This document shows positions 46,558-53,894 of a stretch of DNA of 64,000 nucleotides, piece after piece. A program made the position numbers and the translations under genes. Under the pieces are notes generated by a model. That model was not told the origin of the DNA and searched no databases. It was given only the letters and a program-made list of their open reading frames with translations. Source of the DNA: Flagellimonas amphidinii (GTDB lineage Bacteria; Bacteroidota; Bacteroidia; Flavobacteriales; Flavobacteriaceae). Each line of letters opens with the position of its first letter. The first letter of the stretch is position 1. Location of the stretch: NCBI RefSeq assembly GCF_013090115.1, contig NZ_JABFNN010000026.1:1-64000 (forward strand), read 5' to 3'.

Positions 46558-47034
46558 TTAGTGTTTCAACAGATTTTGATAGATACTTTGTTCTGAATCT
46601 TCTATGATTTTGGCATCAACAGCTTTTGTATAGTAAGAGGCAGGGCCAACGCCGCCAATAATGGCGTAAGTATAACCCATTTCTTGCATTGCAGTTAGAG
46701 ATTTTATGAGCAGTACTTTGCCAATTTCCTTTCCTCGCTCCAACGGAAGTACCCCAGTAGGTCCGAAAAAGTTTTTAGCGGTGACTTCAAAGCATGCAAA
46801 TCCTAAAATGGATTGCCCGCGCTGGGCAATGTAACAATTGGATGGAAGTGAAGTGAAAGCCCTTTCCGCTTCATCGGCCCAATTCCTGCTGAAATTCTCC
46901 CTCACCCAATTTACAACAATACTTTTTTCAGGTGGAATTGGTCTTTTGAATATGATTTGTTCTATTTCCAAATGATAGTTTTCAATTTTGGAAATGTCTG
47001 GCAAATCGAGTAATCTCACTAACATATCTTGCAT
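46558..47034 (-). CDS. GNAT-family acetyltransferase in the recycling operon
   Basis: A 158-residue protein with the GNAT acetyl-CoA-binding pattern (VLPLERGKEIGKVLLIKSL, about 95-113) and YAIIGGVGPASYYTKAV near the end. It lies 1 bp after the GHL10 gene and 7 bp before the permease gene. A GNAT in a sugar-recycling operon could re-acetylate glucosamine or a peptide amine, but the sequence does not show this. Confidence 0.82.
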   Translation of the reverse strand: MQDMLVRLLDLPDISKIENYHLEIEQIIFKRPIPPEKSIVVNWVRENFSRNWADEAERAFTSLPSNCYIAQRGQSILGFACFEVTAKNFFGPTGVLPLERGKEIGKVLLIKSLTAMQEMGYTYAIIGGVGPASYYTKAVDAKIIEDSEQSIYQNLLKH

Positions 47035-47035
47035 A

Positions 47036-48517
47036 TCAATCAGATTTAAAGTTGAGCATTTTCAAAGGGCTTTCATTGCCGTAGGCATCCCTTATAGAAA
47101 TTTTAATCCCTTTATGCAGTTGTTTTTGGGAAAAGAAATGTTCAAAGCATGCCTTATGTTGACTTTCCGAAAGATAGTCTTTTGCTATCAAGGTTTTTTG
47201 GTTGCTTAGATAGTAATTGACGGTACGTGGAATGGAATCATTATGCGAAATACAAATTTCCATTCTACCATTTTCTTGGTTTGATGTTATAACGGGCGAC
47301 AAGACAACTCTTTTAATATTATTCAAGGGGATAGGGTTTTTTGAAGCATGCCCATAAAATCTTTTTTGAAGTTTATGGGTCACTTCCGGATGTTTTTCGA
47401 TAAGTGATTTTGCGCTGAAAAAGATATTGCCGTCAACGTTATTTTGTTTTCTGGCCAAGGAAAGCTGTTTTGGAATTTCACCTTCTTTTTCCCAAGCCTT
47501 ATCAGGGTTATTTTTGATCTTATAAGTGCCGTTGCCAATATATAAATTAGTATTTGGGGTCGCGTTTGCCCACCATGAGACAATTTCTTTATGGGCAGCA
47601 GGAGGGTAGTTCATACTCCAATAAGCTTGGGGCGCCAAATAGTCCAACCAACCTTTTTCTACCCAAAGGAGCGGGTCCGCATATAGGTCTTCATAAGTGG
47701 TTTGCCCCGCTTTGGTATCTGAACCTTTGGGGTCTGTGCTTTTGTTTTTCCAAACTCCGAAGGGGCTGATTCCAAATTGTACCCAAGGTTTACGCTTTTT
47801 GATGACCTTATGGACATTTTTAACCAGTGAGTCCACGTTGCTTCTTCGCCAATCGGACAACGTTTGTTCAGCCAAACCATAGGTTTGAAAAGTGATGGAG
47901 TCATTGAATGTTTCTCCTTTTACTTTATAGGGATAGAAATAATCATCAAAATGGATGGCATCCACTTCATAAGCATCAACCAACTCTGAAATGATGTTGA
48001 TAAATTTATCTTGAACTTCTGGCAATCCAGGATTGTAGTAATATTTCTTTCCATATTTGATCATCCAATCTGGATGTTGGTAAAAATCATGTGTGTTGGA
48101 TAATGCAGTGGTGTCTAAATCAAAGGTAGCTCTGTATGGATTCAACCAAGCATGAAATTCCATACCTCGTTTATGGGTTTCATCAATCATCCATTGCAAA
48201 GGATTTTCAAATCCTTCAGGAGCTTTTCCTTGTTTTCCGGTCAAGTATTTGGACCATGGAGCCAAATCACTGGCATAAAAAGCGTCACCGGCTGTTCTAA
48301 TTTGAACGATGGCAGCATTAAAGTTCAATTTTTTGTAAAAATCCAGAATTTCAATAAAGTCCTGTTTTTGTTTTTGTGGGTCATCCTTGGCATTTTTTGG
48401 CCAATCTATATTGATTACAGTTGCCACCCAAAATCCTCTAAACTCTGTTTTTGGAGCCTTTACCGTTGCGCAAGCCACGCAAAGCAATAGGGAGAATATG
48501 TATTTAATTTTATGCAT
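47036..48517 (-). CDS. GHL10-family glycoside hydrolase (DigH-like) lipoprotein
   Basis: A 493-residue exported hydrolase. It begins with an SPII-like signal (lipid Cys16 likely) and FRGFWVATVINIDWPKN (26-42), the opening signature of GHL10 (PF02638/DUF187). The body contains FHAWLNPYRATF, AIHFDDYFYPYK and WVQFGISPFGVW, matching the GHL10 barrel. The E. coli member DigH (YddW) cleaves denuded peptidoglycan glycan strands. Here it sits between SusD and the GNAT/permease genes, so it probably trims wall glycans at the cell surface or in the periplasm. Confidence 0.88.
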   Translation of the reverse strand: MHKIKYIFSLLLCVACATVKAPKTEFRGFWVATVINIDWPKNAKDDPQKQKQDFIEILDFYKKLNFNAAIVQIRTAGDAFYASDLAPWSKYLTGKQGKAPEGFENPLQWMIDETHKRGMEFHAWLNPYRATFDLDTTALSNTHDFYQHPDWMIKYGKKYYYNPGLPEVQDKFINIISELVDAYEVDAIHFDDYFYPYKVKGETFNDSITFQTYGLAEQTLSDWRRSNVDSLVKNVHKVIKKRKPWVQFGISPFGVWKNKSTDPKGSDTKAGQTTYEDLYADPLLWVEKGWLDYLAPQAYWSMNYPPAAHKEIVSWWANATPNTNLYIGNGTYKIKNNPDKAWEKEGEIPKQLSLARKQNNVDGNIFFSAKSLIEKHPEVTHKLQKRFYGHASKNPIPLNNIKRVVLSPVITSNQENGRMEICISHNDSIPRTVNYYLSNQKTLIAKDYLSESQHKACFEHFFSQKQLHKGIKISIRDAYGNESPLKMLNFKSD

Positions 48518-48523
48518 TAGGGT

Positions 48524-48561
48524 AAAAAAGGCCTACTTATTATGTTAAATGTAGGCCTTTT
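48524..48561 (-). terminator. Hairpin with T-run between susD and the GHL10 gene
   Basis: On the minus strand GTAGGCCTTTT-side and AAAAGGCCTAC-side arms (48551-48561 and 48526-48536) form an 11-bp stem, with six T (reading leftwards) ending at 48524. It stops 6 nt before the GHL10 ATG, so it probably lets only part of the susCD transcription continue. Confidence 0.8.
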
Positions 48562-48604
48562 CACTTGGATTTAATTATGAAAACTAACTACTCAAATAGA
48601 TTCA

Positions 48605-49945
48605 TTAGATTGAAGGGTCAGTTGGTGTATTGGTATTGTTGTCCCTTTCCGTAATAGGATATGGATAAAAATTCCTATTACGTTCCTCGTCAAAATTTTG
48701 GACGGTTGGTGTAGGTTCCGGACGGCCGAATCTTCTACTGTCCTCTAAACTGCATCCTGTTAGAAACAATTCCGCTCTACGATTTTTGTAAACCTCGTCC
48801 AAAAGTGCATCAACCGATGTGTCGCCTGCATAAGCGGCTACATTTGCATTTACCCCAAAAATGTCATCGGTATCTGTTAATACTAAATTCAATGCTGTAA
48901 TTGCAGCCTCCGTGTCAGGAGAACTCTTTCTGAGGTTGGCTTCTGCTATGATGAGGTTCATTTCATCGGGTAGGTAAACTGGGATTGATTCTGTATCTCC
49001 GTCAAAGAATCCTGCCAAATCCTCAATAGGTAATTGGTTTTGGTTCAATTCATCCAAGGCAACCAAATAAAAATCAAACCTTCCATCCGCAGCATCAAAA
49101 GTAAAGCTGTCTGGTAGACCAAAATTGTCTCTTGGTTTAAAATTAGGGGCACTATTTTGGAATACTCTACTCCAAATAGGATTTAGATTTTGAGAGTCAT
49201 AGGTGAATACAGAACCAGAAGTTTGATCAACTGAAGATGCTGCTGTTATAGCGGCATCGTAATTGCCAGCATATAGATTGAATCTTGCCAACATAGCTTC
49301 TATAGTATTTTCCAGGTCAATTTCACCGCGCAATATTTCAGCTTCAAATTCTGCTGAAATTGGGTCTGCAACTATGGCAGTTTTGGCTTCATTCAGCAAA
49401 CTAATGGCCGTATTGAAACCTTCAATTCTACTTACAAAGGGAGGATTGTCTTCAGAAGTAGCTATGATTACTTGCTCATAGTTTTGTGCCATGGCACCGA
49501 TACTCATGGCATGGTAAAGTTTTGCATAAGCAATCAAACCACTCTGGGTACCTGCATCAATATCTATATTGCCTGCATTGGCCGCAATATCCTCGGCAAT
49601 GCCAATAACCCTGAGCATGGTGGACCATAGGCCTATTACATTGGAGTTGGAATTTGGAATATCGCCACCATCTTCCAGTTCGATCATGTTCTGAAAAGTT
49701 GTGGTGATCCCACCTTCTCTAGCTGTAATTGCTGGTGTTTCAACAATCCATCGTACTCCTGTAGTGGAGTAGAGCTCCTGCATCCCTATGCTTAATGCCA
49801 AAATACCTTCCCTTGAAGAGAATACTTGTTCATCTGTTGCGGCATTGGGATTTTCAAAATCAGTATCGCATGATGTGATTGCAATCATAGAGGTTAGCAA
49901 TAACATCAGTTTTATTGTGGTGTTTTTATATATTTTCATCATCAA
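48605..49945 (-). CDS. SusD/RagB-family surface glycan-binding lipoprotein
   Basis: The lid subunit that closes over its SusC channel and binds the imported ligand. The 446-residue protein has an SPII signal (IAITSC, Cys26), helical TPR-like regions, and the C-terminal RagB/SusD pattern (YKNRRAELFLTGCSLEDSRRFGRP). It is shorter than most SusD proteins. It begins 11 bp after the susC-like stop. Family membership says it binds glycans or peptides; the surrounding genes point to peptidoglycan fragments. Confidence 0.93.
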   Translation of the reverse strand: MMMKIYKNTTIKLMLLLTSMIAITSCDTDFENPNAATDEQVFSSREGILALSIGMQELYSTTGVRWIVETPAITAREGGITTTFQNMIELEDGGDIPNSNSNVIGLWSTMLRVIGIAEDIAANAGNIDIDAGTQSGLIAYAKLYHAMSIGAMAQNYEQVIIATSEDNPPFVSRIEGFNTAISLLNEAKTAIVADPISAEFEAEILRGEIDLENTIEAMLARFNLYAGNYDAAITAASSVDQTSGSVFTYDSQNLNPIWSRVFQNSAPNFKPRDNFGLPDSFTFDAADGRFDFYLVALDELNQNQLPIEDLAGFFDGDTESIPVYLPDEMNLIIAEANLRKSSPDTEAAITALNLVLTDTDDIFGVNANVAAYAGDTSVDALLDEVYKNRRAELFLTGCSLEDSRRFGRPEPTPTVQNFDEERNRNFYPYPITERDNNTNTPTDPSI

Positions 49946-49956
49946 TTTTTTTAGAA

Positions 49957-52938
49957 TTAGAAACTAACGTTAAAGCCCAATTGATATGTTCTTGGTATAG
50001 GTACTGTGGAAAAATCAAATCCGCGTACACCATTGCTCTGTCCTGCAGCACTTACTTCTGGGTCCCATCCGGAATAGTCGTCCCAAGAAATAAGGTTTCG
50101 TCCTACTAGGCTAATTTTTACATTGTCTATGTGTTCCCATTTTGGGTTGAAATTGTAGCTTAAGGCTATTTCTCTAAGTTTTACAAAGGAGCCATCTTCA
50201 ACAAATTCTTCAAAAATGCTAGCTTGGGCACTTCCATAGCCTTTTGGTAGATTGCCCAAGAGCTCTTCACCTACTTGTGCGCCACCACCAAAAATCACGT
50301 TATCCAACAATCTTCTGTTCCAGTTGAAGACATCGAAGCCTTGAACCGCATCAAATTGTACCCTTAAGTCGAAATTTTTATAAGAAAACTCGTTGATCAA
50401 CGAACCAAACCAATCTGGATTGGGGTCTCCCAATACCTTGGATGATTCTCCATCTTCAGTGGTACCACGGAAAGGGTATCCGTCATCGTCCAGAGCAATT
50501 GAACCGTCTTCGTTTCTTGCATAAAATTGTCTGTAGAAAACACCCAAAGGTTCACCTTCAATAACATAGTTGGTAGAAAAACTACCAGACAGTGCCAATC
50601 TACCTCCACCTGCAACGCTGGTTACTTCGTTTTTGTTTTTTGAAAAAGTAGCGGTAATATCCCAATTGAAATTTTCACTCTTAATAGGAGCACCTCTCAA
50701 TAGGATTTCTACCCCTGTATTTTCGAGATTTCCTACATTTTCAAATCTTGAGCCAAAACCACTGGATGGAGCCAATACTCTTGGTAATAAAAGATCAGTT
50801 ACTTTTTGTTTGTAATATGAAAATTCAATTCCTAGTCTATTGTCCAATAAACCAGCATCAAAACCAAATTCAATTTCATCTTGTCTTTCAGGTTTTAGAT
50901 TTTCGTTTCCTTGAGCCGTTGATGGAATCAAACTTACTGAACCTGTCAAGGCAGAAGGGTTATATACCGAAAATCTATCAAAAGCTCCTAAGGCTGTAAG
51001 GTTACCTGCTTGCCCCCATGAAGCTCTTAATTTGAATAAGCTAATAGTGCTTCCGAAGGTATTTTTCCAAAAATCTTCATCTGAAATGACGTAAGAGCCA
51101 CTAGCTTTAAAGTATAATTGATTTCGCTCATCTTCACCAAAAGTAGAAGCACCATCCAATCGGACTGCACCGTTTACATATATCTTGTTATTGAATGCAA
51201 AGGATTGCTGGAAAAAAGCGCCCCAATAAGAAACTTTAGAGCGGCTCTCTCCTTGTTCCAAAATACTTCCTCCGGCCGCAGTCTGTACTACCGGTGGAAG
51301 ACCAGTTGCATTTATACCAATACTTTCCCGCTCTTCATATTGCCAGGATCCGCCAAGTGTTGATGTGGAAGCTATAGTTTCAGTAATGTCCGTTTTATAG
51401 GTAATGTTGAGGTCTGAGTTGTATTGAAAATTGTTCAAATCAGCCCTTCTTGCATAACCGTCAGCATTTGGAGATGTATTGTTGATGGGGATATACGCTG
51501 TTGCAGACTGGTTGTAGTAATCCATACCCAAGGTATATTTGGCACTCAACTTATCCGTAATGTTAGCATCCAAACCTATGCTCGTTATAAAGCGGTTTGT
51601 TTTCTGACCAAAATCGAATCTTGCAACGGCTTCGGCAGGATTTGTTCTTGGCACCAACAAAGAAGTAACAGGATAAACACCAGACTCATCGGGTGAAGGG
51701 TCTACGGAGTTATCACTAAACACGAAACCCGTAATGGCCCCGTAAGCACTATTTATCCCCCCATTGGGAATGTCATTACTAGTACTTCTTATGAAATTGA
51801 ATCCGCCGGTAATATTCAACCAATCAAATGCTTGTTGGGTAAGGTTGGCTTTAAATCCGTAACGCTTAAAGTTGGTGTTTTTTACAATTCCTTCGTTACT
51901 TAATTGAGAAGCAGAAAGGTAATATGTGGTTTTTTCCGAACCGCCCGTCATGGAAAGATAGTTTTCCACCCCAAATCCAGATTCAAAGATTTCATCTTGC
52001 AAGTCATAACGTTCTACAGCAACTGTATTTAGGTTTGAGCGATCTGTAGGAACCTCCCAGGCCAAAGGAACTTCGTTATAATCAATTTTTTTGCGTAGTT
52101 CGTTGATTCTTGTGTTTGTGCTGAAAGTAAATTTTGGTTCCCCTGTTCTACCTTTTTTGGTAAATATCTGGACCACACCATTACTTGCCCTAGATCCATA
52201 TATGGCCGCTGCTGCCGCACCTTTTATGACTTCTATTCTTTCAATGTCATTAGGGTTGATGTCTGCTAAACGGTTTTGTGCATTGCCACCAAGGTCAACC
52301 AATTCGTTACTGGAGTTACTGATAATAATTCCATCTACGATATATAAAGGATCCGAATTTCCAGAAATTGTACTTGGCCCTCTTAACCGAATACTGATTC
52401 CCCCTGCGGGGTCTCCAGAGTTTTGTTGTACCAATGCTCCGGTTATCTTTCCAGCAATGGCCTGATCAACCTGTGTTGCCGCATTATTTACCAAGTCTTC
52501 GGATTTTACCGATGATATGGCATTGCCCAGAGTTCTTTTGTTCACTCCGGTACCAGTTCCAGTAACCACAACGGCATCCAAGCTTAAAATATCTTCTTCA
52601 AGCAAAATGTCTGTGGTAATGGCTGGGTTGCTACCCAAATCCACAGTGACTTTTTGGGTTGAGTATCCCAAAGAACTCACAGTCAGTGTGTAAGTTCCTG
52701 AAGGTAAATCAGCTGTAAAGCTATAGTTACCATCAAAATCACTGACAGCACCGTATGAGGTGTTTTCAATAAAAACTGAAGCTCCGGTCACAGGTAAATC
52801 TGTACCACTTTCAGTTATGGTTCCCGTAAAGGTAAACTGGCTTTGGGAGAATGCAGAGACGCTAAGCGCCAAGCAAGCCACAAGCAACAGTCGACGCAAA
52901 ATTTTTCCGTCCATAAAGTTGTTTTTTGAGTTAAGCAT
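49957..52938 (-). CDS. SusC/RagA-family TonB-dependent outer-membrane transporter
   Basis: Imports oligomers across the outer membrane, powered by TonB. The 993-residue protein has a Sec signal (to about residue 32), a carboxypeptidase-regulatory-like domain (about 35-120; FTGTITESGTDLPVTGASV), a plug (about 130-240; SIRLRGPSTISGNSDPLYIV and DGIII) and a long beta-barrel ending in Phe. There is no STN/FecR-linked N-terminal domain, so it is not controlled by an anti-sigma factor; DeoR control is likelier. It pairs with the SusD-like gene and heads the 11-kb operon. Confidence 0.94.
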   Translation of the reverse strand: MLNSKNNFMDGKILRRLLLVACLALSVSAFSQSQFTFTGTITESGTDLPVTGASVFIENTSYGAVSDFDGNYSFTADLPSGTYTLTVSSLGYSTQKVTVDLGSNPAITTDILLEEDILSLDAVVVTGTGTGVNKRTLGNAISSVKSEDLVNNAATQVDQAIAGKITGALVQQNSGDPAGGISIRLRGPSTISGNSDPLYIVDGIIISNSSNELVDLGGNAQNRLADINPNDIERIEVIKGAAAAAIYGSRASNGVVQIFTKKGRTGEPKFTFSTNTRINELRKKIDYNEVPLAWEVPTDRSNLNTVAVERYDLQDEIFESGFGVENYLSMTGGSEKTTYYLSASQLSNEGIVKNTNFKRYGFKANLTQQAFDWLNITGGFNFIRSTSNDIPNGGINSAYGAITGFVFSDNSVDPSPDESGVYPVTSLLVPRTNPAEAVARFDFGQKTNRFITSIGLDANITDKLSAKYTLGMDYYNQSATAYIPINNTSPNADGYARRADLNNFQYNSDLNITYKTDITETIASTSTLGGSWQYEERESIGINATGLPPVVQTAAGGSILEQGESRSKVSYWGAFFQQSFAFNNKIYVNGAVRLDGASTFGEDERNQLYFKASGSYVISDEDFWKNTFGSTISLFKLRASWGQAGNLTALGAFDRFSVYNPSALTGSVSLIPSTAQGNENLKPERQDEIEFGFDAGLLDNRLGIEFSYYKQKVTDLLLPRVLAPSSGFGSRFENVGNLENTGVEILLRGAPIKSENFNWDITATFSKNKNEVTSVAGGGRLALSGSFSTNYVIEGEPLGVFYRQFYARNEDGSIALDDDGYPFRGTTEDGESSKVLGDPNPDWFGSLINEFSYKNFDLRVQFDAVQGFDVFNWNRRLLDNVIFGGGAQVGEELLGNLPKGYGSAQASIFEEFVEDGSFVKLREIALSYNFNPKWEHIDNVKISLVGRNLISWDDYSGWDPEVSAAGQSNGVRGFDFSTVPIPRTYQLGFNVSF

Positions 52939-52977
52939 TAATTTTTAAAGTTAGCTTTAATAAAATCGAGCTGTATT

Positions 52978-53009
52978 CAAAAATATGCAAATAATCGAAA
53001 ATGTTGCAA
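52978..53009 (-). promoter_or_regulatory. Promoter of the susC-to-anmK operon
   Basis: On the minus strand TTG (53009-53007), a 21-nt spacer and TATTTTTG (52985-52978) fit the Bacteroidota consensus. ATTTGCAT (52992-52985) overlaps the upstream edge of the -7 box. The leader to the first ATG is about 39 nt. Confidence 0.6.
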
Positions 53010-53020
53010 TTTTTTGCAAT
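53004..53020. repeat. Direct repeat TTGCAAT x2, one helical turn apart
   Basis: TTGCAAT occurs at 53004-53010 and 53014-53020, start to start 10 bp, and each TTGCAA is itself a palindrome. The left copy covers the -33 element of the susC promoter, so it is a candidate operator. Confidence 0.5.
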
Positions 53021-53032
53021 ATTTTTAGATGT

Positions 53033-53050
53033 TAGCTTTTATGGAAGCTA
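53033..53050. repeat. Inverted repeat, possible operator
   Basis: TAGCTT (53033-53038) and AAGCTA (53045-53050) form a 6-bp inverted repeat with a 6-bp centre in the middle of the divergent susC/deoR region. It has no T-run and is not a terminator. Confidence 0.4.
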
Positions 53051-53085
53051 TTTTTTGCATTTATTTACTAAAACATTAAAACTTT

Positions 53086-53093
53086 TACATTTG
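53086..53093 (+). promoter_or_regulatory. -7 box of the first DeoR gene
   Basis: TACATTTG fits TAnnTTTG and ends 16 nt before the ATG at 53110. ATTTGCTT (53089-53096) overlaps it. A TTG lies 28 nt upstream, too far to be a good -33. Confidence 0.5.
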
Positions 53094-53109
53094 CTTAAAT
53101 AACACAACC

Positions 53110-53856
53110 ATGCTAAAGGAAGAACGCCATCAAGTCATTTTGAACGAAGTGCGGATTCATAACAAAGTTTTATTGACGGATATCGCGGAGATTTTAAAAG
53201 TTTCGCCGGACACGGTGCGGAGGGATATTAAAGAATTGCACGATAAGAATAAGCTGAAACGTGTTCACGGAGGAGCCATTTCCTTGGGGTTTAATCACTA
53301 TAACTATGCGAATAGTGAAATTTATTCACTTGAGAAAAAGTCGAAAATTGCTGAAAAAGCAGTTTCATTGTTAAAAGCAGGTCAAGTAGTGTTGTTGACT
53401 GGAGGAACCACCAATCAAGAAATTGCAAGATTGATTCCTCCTTATCTTAAGATTACATGTTTTACTCCAAGTCTGCCAATTGCGGTTCAATTGTTGCCCA
53501 AACCCAATATTGAAATCATTTTTATTGGGGGCAAGGTGAACAAAGACTCTCAAATTACTATTGGAGGTGGACCTATTGGAGTGCTTTCGGAGCTTAAAGT
53601 GGATATTTGTTTTTTAGGGGTGAACAGTATGCATCCCACTGATGGAATTACAGAATTTGATTGGGAAATAGTACAGCTGAAAAAGGCTATGATAAGGGCT
53701 TCTAAAAAAGTGGTGGTACCTTCAATATCAGAAAAAATAAACTCTGTACAGCGTTATAAGATTTGCGAAATAGATTCCGTTCATGTTCTAATTACTGAGT
53801 TGGAGAAAGATGATGCCCAACTGGATTTGTATCGCAGAAAGATTGAGTTGATGTAA
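53110..53856 (+). CDS. DeoR-family transcriptional regulator (paralogue 1)
   Basis: A 248-residue sugar-phosphate-responsive regulator: N-terminal winged HTH (1-57, SPDTVRRDIKELHDKNKLKR) and a C-terminal DeoR sensor domain (from about 75). Its closest relative in the window is the second DeoR protein, with the same opening MLKEER and a gap-free alignment over the first 100 residues. In the sensor the usual DGGTT motif reads TGGTT (97-101), so the Asp that helps hold phosphosugar is gone. It may therefore bind a different ligand or act constitutively. It is divergent from the susC operon. Confidence 0.9.
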   Translation: MLKEERHQVILNEVRIHNKVLLTDIAEILKVSPDTVRRDIKELHDKNKLKRVHGGAISLGFNHYNYANSEIYSLEKKSKIAEKAVSLLKAGQVVLLTGGTTNQEIARLIPPYLKITCFTPSLPIAVQLLPKPNIEIIFIGGKVNKDSQITIGGGPIGVLSELKVDICFLGVNSMHPTDGITEFDWEIVQLKKAMIRASKKVVVPSISEKINSVQRYKICEIDSVHVLITELEKDDAQLDLYRRKIELM

Positions 53857-53884
53857 AAAAAAGGCCCTTTTTAAAGGGCCTTTC
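53855..53884. terminator. Bidirectional terminator between deoR1 and nagB
   Basis: AAAGGCCCTTT and AAAGGGCCTTT form a near-perfect stem (about 53860-53883) with a two-base loop, flanked by an A-run and T-rich tail. The two convergent genes end on either side. Confidence 0.85.
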
Positions 53885-53894
53885 AATCAACTAC

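Noticed and set aside
52091..52465. 124-codon plus-strand ORF antisense to the susC-like gene
   Set aside because: It lies wholly inside the plug-coding region of a well-supported SusC gene, has no recognisable domain, and is explained by codon use on the opposite strand.
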